64,000 bases of DNA from Streptomyces brevispora (GTDB taxonomy: Bacteria; Actinomycetota; Actinomycetes; Streptomycetales; Streptomycetaceae), in the NCBI RefSeq assembly GCF_007829885.1, contig NZ_VIWW01000002.1, forward strand, positions 682,001 to 746,000, written 5' to 3'. The notes under the pieces were generated by a model. The model saw nothing but the letters and a program-made list of their open reading frames with translations, was not told where the DNA came from and did no database searches. Both the position numbers and the translations under genes were made by a program. This document shows positions 26,100-34,340 of this stretch, in pieces (within the stretch, counting starts at the first letter, position 1; every line of letters begins with the position of its first letter).

Positions 26100-26127
26100 A
26101 GTCCTCGTCGGTTATCTGACGGGGACT
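26100..26127. terminator. Terminator after immunity gene 3
   Basis: Stem 26100-26109 with 26118-26127 (9 of 10 pairs), 8-nt loop, followed by CTTGCTT. Fits a terminator for the plus-strand gene ending at 26084. Confidence 0.65.
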
Positions 26128-26209
26128 CTTGCTTAGAGCTCGTAACAGGATCTTGTTGAAGCGTGCTGGTGGGGCGTAACCGGTGTGACGATTCGGCCGT
26201 TCGTGGGGT

Positions 26210-26296
26210 GTGGGTACTCGACCGTGGATCGTGGACGATGAGTTGTGGGCGCTGATCGAGCCGTTACTGCCGCCGTGGCCGGAGCGGTCCCCGGCT
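26210..26296 (+). pseudogene. IS5-family transposase start, truncated
   Basis: Encodes TRPWIVDDELWALIEPLLP and little more, the N-terminus of a transposase closely related to the one at 23494. Homology stops near 26296, where IS3-family sequence begins on the other strand. Remnant only. Confidence 0.7.
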
Positions 26297-27145
26297 CGGC
26301 GCGGTGGTGGTCGGCCATCGCCCAGCCGACCACCTCCCGCGTCGCGAGATCGATACAGGTCGCCAGATACAACTTCCCCTCCAGCGTGCCGAGTTCGGTC
26401 ATGTCACCGACGAGCCGCATTCCGGGTCTGGGTGCGGTGAAGTCCCGGCCGATCAGGTCGAGGGCGAATACCGCCCGCTTCGCCTGCCGGGCCAGGCCCC
26501 CACGCCGACGGCGGGTGATCCCGGCGATCCGGTGCTTGCGCATCAGCCGCTCGACCTTCTTGGAGTTCACCACCCGCCCGGCCCGCCGCAGGGCGGCGTG
26601 GATCCGCGGGGCCCCGTAGGCGCCGCGCGATCCGGCGTGGAGCACCCGGATCTCGCCCACCAGCACCTCCTCGGCCCGCTCCCGCACCGTCCGGGCCGGC
26701 CGGGACATCCTGTGCGCGTAGTAGGTGGAACGGGGCACTCCCAGCACACGGCACAGAAACGCAACGCTGTGACCTGCAGGATTACCCTCCGATGGCTTCT
26801 CCGCATCGATGAAACGACACCGTGCCGCGGTGTCTACCTCATCTTGTCCTGAGCGAAGAAGGCGGTCGCTTTTCCCAGAACATCGATCGTGGCCTCCTGC
26901 TCGCGAACCTTCCGCCGCAGCCGGACCAGCTCCTTACGCTCCGCAGTGGTCAAAGCCCCAGCCGGCCCCTCACCGCGGTCGATCTTCGCCTGCTTCACCC
27001 ACCCGCGCAGCCCTTCCGGACTCACGCCCAGATCCCTCGCGACCTCGGTGACCGTCTTCTCCGACGACAACGCCAAAGCGACCGCGTCCCGCTTGAACTC
27101 GGCCGTGTACCGCTTACTCATGTTGCTCTTCTTGCTCACTACCTG
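26297..27145 (-). mobile_element. Truncated IS3-family element
   Basis: Contains complete orfA (26834-27139) and an orfB that lacks its C-terminal half, cut at the junction with the IS5 fragment. The orfB part (about 26299-26806) has STYYAHRMSRP, YGAPRIHAALRRAG, GLARQAKRAV-type blocks and MRLVGDMTELGTLEGKLYLATCIDL across the first catalytic Asp. The later Asp and Glu are lost. The outer repeat near 27145-27170 was not resolved. Confidence 0.8.
26834..27139 (-). CDS. IS3-family transposase OrfA
   Basis: 101 aa: an HTH (KRYTAEFKRDAVALAL, TVTEVARDLGVSPEGLRGWV) followed by a leucine-zipper-like coil (ELVRLRRKVREQEATIDVL). This is the usual DNA-binding partner of an IS3 integrase. Intact, but OrfB downstream is truncated, so it cannot support transposition by itself. 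Confidence 0.85.
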   Translation of the reverse strand: MSKKSNMSKRYTAEFKRDAVALALSSEKTVTEVARDLGVSPEGLRGWVKQAKIDRGEGPAGALTTAERKELVRLRRKVREQEATIDVLGKATAFFAQDKMR

Positions 27146-27499
27146 TGACTGCTTCCTCCGGGACCATCCGTCCCAGTATCAAGCTGTCCAGCCAGCAGGG
27201 GGAACCTCAGAAGTGCCATTCATGGTGGAACCAGTTCCGAGCAGGACTGGCGGTCCTCCGCAGGACAACAGCCGTGGTTGGCAGGTGCAGCCGTGCGAGC
27301 ATCAGACGTGGTCGCAGGGTGGCCGACGGTGTGCGGTACCGCGTGGTCGGCCCTGCGGTGGTCTGTTCTGTGGGGCCTGGCCTGCGGGCTTGCGCGGCCC
27401 AGCAGCTCGCGCGCCGACGGCGGCGGCACTACGGAGGTGGGCAGCCTCGTGCGGCCGCAGCCGCACGAGGCTGCCCGGGTGCTTCAGTTGAGTTGCGCC
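27146..27499. other. Non-coding spacer after the IS3 element
   Basis: About 350 bp between the IS3 remnant and the NmrA gene. No reading frame with recognisable content; it probably includes the outer end of the IS3 element. Confidence 0.4.
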
Positions 27500-28339
27500 T
27501 CAGCGGAAAGCGGTGGTGTTGCGGGCGACCCATCCGTTGAAGGAGCGCGGTGCGCGGCTGAGGACCCGTTCCACGTCCGGGCTGATCCGCAGCTCGGCCG
27601 GGTTCGGGGCGGAGATGATGTCAAGGGTGTCGTCGGCGAGTTCCATCGGTACGAACCGGATCATCGTGGTCTTGGCCTCGTCGCGGGTGAGTTCGTGGAA
27701 CCGTACGGGCGAGCCGAGCGCGGCGGCGATCGCCTCCGCCTGCTGACGCGGCGTGATCACCTCTGGCCCGGTCAGCTCGTACACCCCGCCGATGTGCCGG
27801 TCGTCCAGCAGGCAGGCCGCCGCGACCTCGGCGATGTCCGCCGGGTCGACGACCGGCACCCCCACGTCGCCGAACGGCGCGGCGACCGTCCCTTGCGTGC
27901 GGACGGACTCCGCCCATGCCAAGGCGTTGGAGGCGAAACCGCCCGGTCGCAGGACGGCCCAGTCCAGGCCGGACTCCCGCAGTGCGTCCTCCACCGTGCG
28001 CATCGCGACCCGCGACGGGCCGAGCGGCCTGGTCGCCACGCCCTGCGATGACAGCAGGACGACCCGGCGGACCCCGCTGGCCGCGGCCAGGCCGATGATG
28101 TCGGCCGGCCTGGCTTCGGGGGCGTGCAGGTCGCCGGACAGCAAGAGGAACAGCGCCTTCGCCCCGTCCAAGGCGGGTGCGAGGCTCGTGAGCTCGGCCA
28201 GGTCGGCCGCCACATGCCGGACTCCGTCCGGCATCGCCACCGCGCGCCGCGACACCGCCGTCACCTGCTCGCCCGCCTCGGCCAGGGCCTGTGTCAGAGG
28301 TCGGCCCACATTCCCGGTAGCACCGGTCACCACGATCAT
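27500..28339 (-). CDS. NmrA-like NAD(P)-binding oxidoreductase
   Basis: 279 aa, atypical short-chain dehydrogenase fold: VVTGATGNVGRPLTQAL is the dinucleotide-binding glycine motif, VVLLSSQGV and LDWAVLRPGGFASN are the NmrA-family strands, and YELTGPEVITPRQQAEAI is the C-terminal substrate-side block. There is no catalytic Tyr-x3-Lys pair, as usual for NmrA/quinone-reductase-like sensors. Divergent from the HxlR regulator at 28432, which very likely controls it. Probable role in sensing or reducing redox-active small molecules. Confidence 0.85.
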   Translation of the reverse strand: MIVVTGATGNVGRPLTQALAEAGEQVTAVSRRAVAMPDGVRHVAADLAELTSLAPALDGAKALFLLLSGDLHAPEARPADIIGLAAASGVRRVVLLSSQGVATRPLGPSRVAMRTVEDALRESGLDWAVLRPGGFASNALAWAESVRTQGTVAAPFGDVGVPVVDPADIAEVAAACLLDDRHIGGVYELTGPEVITPRQQAEAIAAALGSPVRFHELTRDEAKTTMIRFVPMELADDTLDIISAPNPAELRISPDVERVLSRAPRSFNGWVARNTTAFR

Positions 28340-28390
28340 GTTCAGCTCCTAGTCCGTTGTGCGCTAAGGCAATTGACGCTAGGAGCCGGG

Positions 28391-28405
28391 CTTACTTTTC
28401 GTAAG
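28391..28405. promoter_or_regulatory. Palindrome in the NmrA/HxlR intergenic region, likely operator
   Basis: CTTACTTTTCGTAAG is a 5-5-5 inverted repeat 27 bp before the HxlR start and 52 bp before the NmrA start. A further GTAC and GGGTAAG lie just downstream. Typical position for an autoregulatory HxlR site. Confidence 0.55.
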
Positions 28406-28431
28406 AACGTACCCAGGGGTAAGCTCCTGAC

Positions 28432-28803
28432 ATGACGGAAGGTGCGCAGCTGACGCGGGCTGAGGCGGGCAATCGGTATGAGGTGTTTCACACCGACTGC
28501 CCCGCGCGTGACGTGGTCGACCACGTGACCAGCAGGTGGGGTATCTGGGTGCTGATCTCCTTGCGGAGCAAAGGCCTTCGGTTCTACGAGCTGCGCGACA
28601 GCATCCAGGGCATCAGCGAGAAGATGCTCGCTCAGACCCTGCGCGCGTTGGTCCAGGACGGCTTGGTCTGGCGGAAGGTGGAGCCGACGACACCGCCCCA
28701 GGTCACCTATGGACTGACCGAGTTCGGTCAGGACGTCAGCGAGCCGCTGACGGACTTGTTCGACCGGATCACACAGCGGCTACCGCCGCGCAGCCCGGGA
28801 TAG
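28432..28803 (+). CDS. HxlR-family winged-helix regulator
   Basis: 123 aa with the HxlR signature: Cys near residue 24 (TDCPARDVVDHV), RWGIWVLISL, RFYELRDSIQGISEKMLAQTLR recognition region in parts, and YGLTEFGQDV near the end. The N-terminal Cys could act as a redox or electrophile sensor, as in some HxlR/YodB-type regulators. Divergent neighbour of an NmrA-like reductase, a common sensor-response pair. Confidence 0.9.
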   Translation: MTEGAQLTRAEAGNRYEVFHTDCPARDVVDHVTSRWGIWVLISLRSKGLRFYELRDSIQGISEKMLAQTLRALVQDGLVWRKVEPTTPPQVTYGLTEFGQDVSEPLTDLFDRITQRLPPRSPG

Positions 28804-28954
28804 TGCGGCAGTGGGCGGCCTCGAAGGCGAATCCAGCGTGACCTGGTCACATGGATGATGGTCGCCCCACACCTGACCTCGAGCCTGTCCTCCTCCCGCC
28901 TGTGCTGACTCGTTCCAGCCCGGCGGTCCAGAGCCACTCCAGCTCAAGCGAATC

Positions 28955-29286
28955 CGCACCCCACCGAATGGCACACAACGCCACCGGTTCCAACCGTCGT
29001 GGCCAGGTTCCAACTACCGTGTCCGGGCTCACCCGAACAGGTTGTCCCCGTCTCGGCGCACCCCGCCTATATCGAGTTCGGCCAGGTGCCAGCCAGGCCC
29101 GCGAAGGACGAGCCGGACCACTACCACTTGGACATCGGCTATGCCTTCGCGACGGGCGTCGCCGAGGTCGGACCTATCCAGGAGTCCGAGGTGACCGGCG
29201 CCGCCTGGTACCCACTCGATGTGGCGGAGCGCCTCGTCGGATCCCGGATCGCGCGGGCGGTCACCACATCGACCGGAATCAGGTAA
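28955..29286 (+). pseudogene. C-terminal fragment of a NUDIX hydrolase
   Basis: Encodes HPAYIEFGQVPAR, HYHLDIGYAFATG and GAAWYPLDVAERLVG, the C-terminal half of a NUDIX domain of the type that decorates Streptomyces NTP hydrolases. The NUDIX box and N-terminus are absent, so it is a remnant. It lies just upstream of another NUDIX gene and may be the leftover of a replaced copy. Confidence 0.65.
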
Positions 29287-29522
29287 CCCCTGCACCACCG
29301 GAAGCTCTCGCGGCGGCCAGCTAACGGGCAGGGAGCATCCCGTCGTAGAAGGCACTGGGGCGGGCGCGATCGGCGTCACGCCTCCTCCGGGAGCTCGGCG
29401 ACGATCACGAGCCAACTCGTCACCGTGACGTCGTCTGGCTTGTTCCCGGCGGTGGCCACGGCGAGGTTCGCCATCTTCTGCTCGTAGCCGCCTGACGTCC
29501 AGCACTCACCGGGAGCGAGACC

Positions 29523-30049
29523 ATGAAGACCTGCGACAACACCTCGGTCGGCATCGTCATCACCGATCACCAAGGCCGCTGCCTGATGTTCGACCGCGCC
29601 ACCTTCCCACCCGGCACGGCACCCGCCGCCGGCCATATCGACGACCACGGGACCGCCGAGGACGCGGCCCGCGCCGAGGTCGAGGAAGAGCTCGGCCTCA
29701 CCGTCACCGGCCTCACCCACGTCACCGGCGGCTGGCGGGACAACCCATGCCGCCGCCTTCCCGGCGCGCGAAGCACCGGTCACCGCCACGAATGGACCGT
29801 CTACCTGGCCACCGTCACCGGCGACCTCACCCCGAGCGCCCACGAGACGAAGAACGTCCGCTGGATCGCTCCCGATGCTCTGCAGGAGCTGGCAGACCGG
29901 ACGGTCGCCTACGCCCGGGGACACATCACGACGCCGAGTTCGAGGCCGCGCCCGGCATCGAGCCGGTGTGGATGCAGTGGCTCGCCAACATCGCCGCGAT
30001 CCACATCAGCCCCGACGACCTGCTCCGGGTGGACCAGCTCACCAGATGA
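29523..30049 (+). pseudogene. NUDIX hydrolase, frameshifted near the C-terminus
   Basis: Start ATG 29523. The NUDIX box is recognisable but altered: AGHIDDHG...RAEVEEELGL keeps the E-x-x-E-E core while the usual first Glu is Gly and the Arg before the core is Ala. The frame goes off near 29935; the expected end (EFEAAPGIEPVWMQW, AIHISPDDLLRVDQL) is in the next frame and stops at 30049. Restoring one base in ACATCACGACG joins the two. Without the shift the protein would be about 175 aa. It may be a sequencing slip or a recent mutation. Confidence 0.7.
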
Positions 30050-30230
30050 TCGCAGCACGCCCTCCTGACCTACCGCGGCCGCCGCCCGGCTCCATGCCGA
30101 GCTCGACGCGCCGACTCTGCGCCATCGGCCGGCCCTTAAGTGCCCTGCTGCTACCGCGGGCCCAGACAAGCGAGTTCGCTGCCCGGGGTTGCGACTTGTG
30201 TGAGGTACGCCGGCCATGGGGGTCATGAAC

Positions 30231-31328
30231 TCAGCGAAGAGCGTCACGCAGGGCCTCTTCCATGACAGGGAGCCGGTCCAGCAGCATCAGAGCTGCCTCG
30301 TGCCGCACCCGCCCGTAGGCCTCCATAGCAGCGTCGAGGATGTGCGGTCGTTCCACTGGTACCGACAAAGGAAAGGCCGAGCAGAGCATGGCTGCACAGC
30401 CGACACGAGGCGAGGACACGAGGTCGTCCACGGACGCCTTCGGGTTGGCGTCCCGGTAGGCCAGGGTGAGATCGGTGTATCCGGTGAGCCAGCTCTCCGC
30501 ACTGTTGTCCAGCACGCTCTTGGGGTCGCAGCCAAGACGCGCGATCTCCCAGGCGAGGTACCCGGGTGCGGGCGGTCGGAAGTCCACGATCGCGGCTATC
30601 TCGTTGTCCTTGAACAGGACGTTGGGGCCGGCCGTGTCGCCGTGCAGGACCTGGACGGTCAGCTGTGGAAGCAAAGCGAGGGCGCGCTCGACGTCCCCCA
30701 AGATGGCTTGTCGCTCACGGGCCGCCTGCAGCGCCCACGTCTCGAACTCCCCGAGCCTGGGCATGTGCTCGTACGCATGGATCAGGTGCTCGAAGCGGTC
30801 ACGTGAGGCGGCCACGTCGCACACCGCGGCACCGGGTTCCAGGGTGGCGGCGGCGGGGTGAGCGGCGAGCCGGCTGTGGAGGCGACCCATCGCTGTGCCG
30901 ACGGCCGCCCACCGTGCACCCGCCAGGCCGCCTTCGGCGGTCTCGGTGTGCGGCACGTACGACCACAGGGACATCGGCAGGCGGCCCTGGGTCTCGATGA
31001 GTTCGTGCTCGCGCGTGCGGGTTGCCCGCGCGGTCGCGACACCTCCGTCGGCGCAGTACTCGGACAGTTCGACCGACGTCCGCTCCAGATCCAGGTGTTC
31101 CCGAGTGCGGTAGACCTTGGCGAAGTGTCGCCGACCCGCCTGGTCCACGACGGCGTAGTTGTCTGTCGCGGTGCCTTCCGGAATACGCGTGATGTCTGCC
31201 GGGTGCAGCCCGTACGCGAGCACCAGCGTGGCGGCGACCGCCATGATCTGCTCCTCCTCCGCGGTGCGGCCGGGTGGGGAAGGCACGGCGAGAGGCTTGG
31301 AGGCGGGCTGCTGAGATGCGGTGGACAT
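30231..31328 (-). CDS. Aminoglycoside-phosphotransferase-fold kinase
   Basis: 365 aa from ATG 31328 (GAGGAG 3 nt upstream). Has TDNYAVVD and HFAKVYRTRE (nucleotide loop and Lys), VQVLHGDTAGPNVLF (catalytic HGD-x4-N) and IAAIVDFRPP (metal-binding D-F). This is the APH/choline-kinase/homoserine-kinase-II fold. The substrate is not predictable: antibiotic inactivation, sugar or amino-alcohol phosphorylation are all possible. It stands alone with no operon partner. Confidence 0.8.
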   Translation of the reverse strand: MSTASQQPASKPLAVPSPPGRTAEEEQIMAVAATLVLAYGLHPADITRIPEGTATDNYAVVDQAGRRHFAKVYRTREHLDLERTSVELSEYCADGGVATARATRTREHELIETQGRLPMSLWSYVPHTETAEGGLAGARWAAVGTAMGRLHSRLAAHPAAATLEPGAAVCDVAASRDRFEHLIHAYEHMPRLGEFETWALQAARERQAILGDVERALALLPQLTVQVLHGDTAGPNVLFKDNEIAAIVDFRPPAPGYLAWEIARLGCDPKSVLDNSAESWLTGYTDLTLAYRDANPKASVDDLVSSPRVGCAAMLCSAFPLSVPVERPHILDAAMEAYGRVRHEAALMLLDRLPVMEEALRDALR

Positions 31329-31858
31329 GGTCTCCTCGTCGAAGCGCACAGCAATAGCGGTCAGATGATGGGCAGGCGTTAGGTGGTCGGGGCGATCCGG
31401 TGGCGGGCACGGACCGTGGCCGCCAGGGGATCAGCGGGCCGCGGCGGGCCGTGCCTGGGCCGCAAGGTCGCCGACGGACAACGCTTCGTCAACGCGGTCA
31501 TCTGATTGCGCCTCCCTCGTTCGGCTTGTCGCAGTACCCGAGCCCCGGCCCGGCATCGCCACCAGCCGCCGGCAGGGGACCGGCCAACCAAACCGACACC
31601 GCGGCCCCTTGCCGCGTGAATCGGCTGATAGAGGCGATGACCGCAGTAACCGACACCGGTTCTTCGGGGCGAGGGCGACCAGTTCGGCATCGCACAGGCG
31701 GGGCGCAGGGCCGACCGGGGCGCCGCGCCGGGTAGGGATGCCCGTCGCATAAAGTGCGACCGCACGGGTGTCTACTGTCGTTCACCAAAAGATGATCTTG
31801 GGCGCCTTCGTTCTCGTCTCCGCAGGCATCCCTCGGGCCGCACCACCAGGAGGAATCA
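31329..31858. other. Gene-poor spacer
   Basis: About 530 bp between divergent genes, with frames of no recognisable content on either strand. The AGGAGG at 31851 belongs to the next gene. Confidence 0.4.
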
Positions 31859-32248
31859 GTGTCATCCCCGCAAGTGATCACCCCCGAGGAAAAGCTGGCC
31901 GAGGCGAAGAAGCAGCTGAGCTTTCCACGAATTGTTGCGATTTGCGGCTCCACTCGTTTCATGGCCGAAATGGCTGAGGCCGATGTGCGGGAGACCGAAG
32001 CCGGACGGATTGTCGTCAAGCCGGGTTGCGACCTGAAGTCATCGCACGAACTCTGGTCCGATCCTGTCGAGGCCGAGGCGCTGAAGGTTCGACTCGACGC
32101 GTTGCACCGATCGAAGATCTTGCTTGCTGATGAGGTGCTCGTTGTCGGCGACTACATCGGAGACAGCACTCGAGCCGAAATCGCCTACGCCCGGTCGCTG
32201 GGCCGGCCCGTGCGGTTCACCCACCCCGAGGTCGACCCCGACGCCTGA
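31859..32248 (+). CDS. Small nucleoside 2-deoxyribosyltransferase-like protein
   Basis: 129 aa from a GTG preceded by AGGAGG. IVAICGSTRFMAEM near the N-terminus and ADEVLVVGDYIGDSTRAEIAYARSLGRPV in the second half form the Rossmann-like fold of the deoxyribosyltransferase/DUF4406 group, in which the Asp and Glu of D-S-T-R-A-E-I handle the ribose. Likely acts on a nucleotide or nucleoside N-glycosidic bond. It lies next to a cluster that holds a second protein of this fold (37424-38203), which could be coincidence. Confidence 0.6.
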   Translation: MSSPQVITPEEKLAEAKKQLSFPRIVAICGSTRFMAEMAEADVRETEAGRIVVKPGCDLKSSHELWSDPVEAEALKVRLDALHRSKILLADEVLVVGDYIGDSTRAEIAYARSLGRPVRFTHPEVDPDA

Positions 32249-32328
32249 CCCGAGGACTCGCCCCGCACCCCCGCCGGCACCCCGCTGGAGTTGATCGTCT
32301 GGCGGGTCGCGTGGCGATGCGAGCGGGC

Positions 32329-33330
32329 TCAAGGAGCTGCGGAACGCATCGCGGCCATGATGGCTGCGGCGATGCGCTGCTGGTGGTCCATCAGGTAGAA
32401 GTGGCCGCCGTCGTACCTCTCGAGTCCGCGGAAGTCCGTCGTGAGCCTTCGCCAGGCGACGAGTCGGTTCTCACCGATCATATTGTCGCGCTGGCCCGTG
32501 AATGCCGTGAGCGGTACGGGCAGCGGCTCGGGGCTGCGGGGCGGAGTCCAGGTGTCCACGAGTTTGAAGTCGCTGCGGAACACCGGGGCGAACTTGCGCC
32601 AGACGTCGTCGTTGTCGAGGAGCTGCGGTGGGCTGCCGCCGCCGCTCCGCAGCCAGGCGCGCAGTTCGTCGTCGGCCATCAGGTGAGGGCTGCTGTCGGC
32701 GTCGGCGTCGCCTCGCGGGGCGCCGTAGGCAGACACCCCCAGCCAGGTGGGGAGCGGTTCCCCCTGGCGCAGGAGTCGGCGGGTGAGCTGGTAGGCGATC
32801 AGCGCGCCCATGCTGTGGCCGAAGAACCCGAAGGGCCGGTCGAGCAACGGTGCGATGGCGGCGTGGAAGTAGTCGACCAGCCGGTCGCAGTCGTCGATCA
32901 GCGGCAGGGCCTGCAGGGTGCCTCGGCCGGGGGCCTCCAGGAGGCACAGTTCCCAGTCCTCGGGGAAGTGCTCCGCCCAGCCCCGGTAGAGCAGGTGTGA
33001 GCCGCCGGCGTGGTGGAGCAGGAATAGGCGCACCGCTGGGTCGCTCACCGGCCTGGGGCGGATGAGCGGGGAAGTCGGCGGCTCGGGGGTTAGCTGCGAG
33101 GTGAGGAAGGCGTGCAGCTCGGCGAGGGTGGTGGCGCCACTGGCGGCCACGGCGTTCTCCGGGACGCCAAACGCGCTCTCCACGCGGGTGGAGATCTCCA
33201 GCATCAGCAGCGAGTCGATGTCGAGCTCGTGGGCGAAGTGCGCGTCGTCGGTGACCTCCTCGGGCTCGGTCTCCAGTACGCCGGCTATCAGAGTGCGGAG
33301 CTCCTCGATGGTCACGCTCGTCGTGGTCAT
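32329..33330 (-). CDS. ACP-thioesterase fusion
   Basis: 333 aa. Residues 1-85 are an acyl carrier protein with the phosphopantetheine Ser in HELDIDSLLMLEIS. Residues ~105-333 are a type II thioesterase of the alpha/beta fold: LFLLHHAGGSHLLYRGW, FGFFGHSMGALIAYQL (nucleophile Ser) and YDGGHFYLMDH (catalytic His). The ATG overlaps the TGA of the upstream ketosynthase-like gene as ATGA. The fusion would hold the chain on its own carrier and release or edit it. Last gene of the minus-strand operon. Confidence 0.9.
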   Translation of the reverse strand: MTTTSVTIEELRTLIAGVLETEPEEVTDDAHFAHELDIDSLLMLEISTRVESAFGVPENAVAASGATTLAELHAFLTSQLTPEPPTSPLIRPRPVSDPAVRLFLLHHAGGSHLLYRGWAEHFPEDWELCLLEAPGRGTLQALPLIDDCDRLVDYFHAAIAPLLDRPFGFFGHSMGALIAYQLTRRLLRQGEPLPTWLGVSAYGAPRGDADADSSPHLMADDELRAWLRSGGGSPPQLLDNDDVWRKFAPVFRSDFKLVDTWTPPRSPEPLPVPLTAFTGQRDNMIGENRLVAWRRLTTDFRGLERYDGGHFYLMDHQQRIAAAIMAAMRSAAP

Positions 33331-34340
33331 GGGTGTTGTCCTCGTTCCTGCGTGGATGGGCGAAGGGCCGGCGGCGGGTTCAGCAGCAGAGCGGCCGTCG
33401 CGTCGCGGCGGGGGCCTCCGGCCGTGGCCAGAACGTTGCCGGTGGCGCCGCCCGCCAGGTAGGCGGCCGCGGCAGCGCACTGCAGGACGCCGAGCGCCCC
33501 GGACAGCGGGCCCAGCTGGGATTCCAGGTCAATCCGGCGCCGGGCTGCGAGCAGATGGCTCGCCCCGGCCCCGGCGGCTTCCGCCTCGTCCGCGAGCCAC
33601 AGTCCGACAGGCCCCTCCTCGGTCGCCCCGGTGCCGACCAGCGCCGCGGCAAGGTTCCGGGCCCGTGCGTAGCCGGTGATCGTGGCGCGGGGCCGTGCGC
33701 CGCGGGAAGCGGCCGCGTCCGCGGGTTCCAGTACGACCGCGACCGCCGCGTCGATGGACTGCTGCCCGAGGACCCTCGTCACCACGTCGCCTGCGGGTTC
33801 GACGCCGACGACGACGGCTGCTTCGGCACGCCCAGCGATGATGAGGTTCCGGGCCCAGGCCACGGCGTCCAACCCGCTCGTTGCGCCGTTGCAGACGGAG
33901 AGGTTGGGGCCGCGCAGCCGGTAGCGGATGGCCACCCAGCCGGCGATGACGTTGCTTGAGGTCTGGGGCAGGGCCAAAGGGCTGAGACCCATAACGCCTG
34001 CCGTGGCGATGGTGTCGGTGGCTTCGCAGACGCTGTCCGCGTTGCCAAGGTTGGTGCTGACCACGACGGCGGTCGAGCCTGTGAACGTGTCGTCGGCGTC
34101 GGTCAGACCGGCGTCGTGGAGGGCGAACTCGGCCGCGCGCAGGGCAAGCCGGGACGCGCGGTCCTTGTGGCGCAGCTCGCGTCCGATCAGTCCGGTGGCC
34201 GGGTCGAAGCCGCCCTCACCCGGCAGCGGTCCGAGGAGGTCGCCGTACGTCGCGACACCGGGCAGCGCCAGGCCGATGCCCGTGACGACGACATCCCGGG
34301 CGTTCGGGTTGCTCGTGTGCGTGGTGCTCGTCGCGTTCAT
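33327..34340 (-). CDS. Ketosynthase-like protein lacking the catalytic Cys (KS-beta/chain-length-factor type)
   Basis: 337 aa, thiolase/ketosynthase fold: VVVTGIGLALPGV at the start, QTSSNVIAGWVAIRYRL, then GPNLSVCNGATSGLDA at the active-site loop. Aligning GPN-x-S with FabF-type enzymes puts Ala where the nucleophile Cys sits; the Cys present is three residues earlier. A Cys-less partner beside an intact ketosynthase is the KS-alpha/KS-beta arrangement, in which the second subunit sets chain length. It is shorter than usual CLFs (about 400 aa). Overlaps both neighbours by 4 bp. Confidence 0.8.
   Translation of the reverse strand: MNATSTTHTSNPNARDVVVTGIGLALPGVATYGDLLGPLPGEGGFDPATGLIGRELRHKDRASRLALRAAEFALHDAGLTDADDTFTGSTAVVVSTNLGNADSVCEATDTIATAGVMGLSPLALPQTSSNVIAGWVAIRYRLRGPNLSVCNGATSGLDAVAWARNLIIAGRAEAAVVVGVEPAGDVVTRVLGQQSIDAAVAVVLEPADAAASRGARPRATITGYARARNLAAALVGTGATEEGPVGLWLADEAEAAGAGASHLLAARRRIDLESQLGPLSGALGVLQCAAAAAYLAGGATGNVLATAGGPRRDATAALLLNPPPALRPSTQERGQHP

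Noticed and set aside
17010..26127. CRISPR-like or tandem repeat array in the Rhs region
   Set aside because: The repeats are 0.5-0.8 kb coding duplications of the Rhs core, not short direct repeats with spacers.
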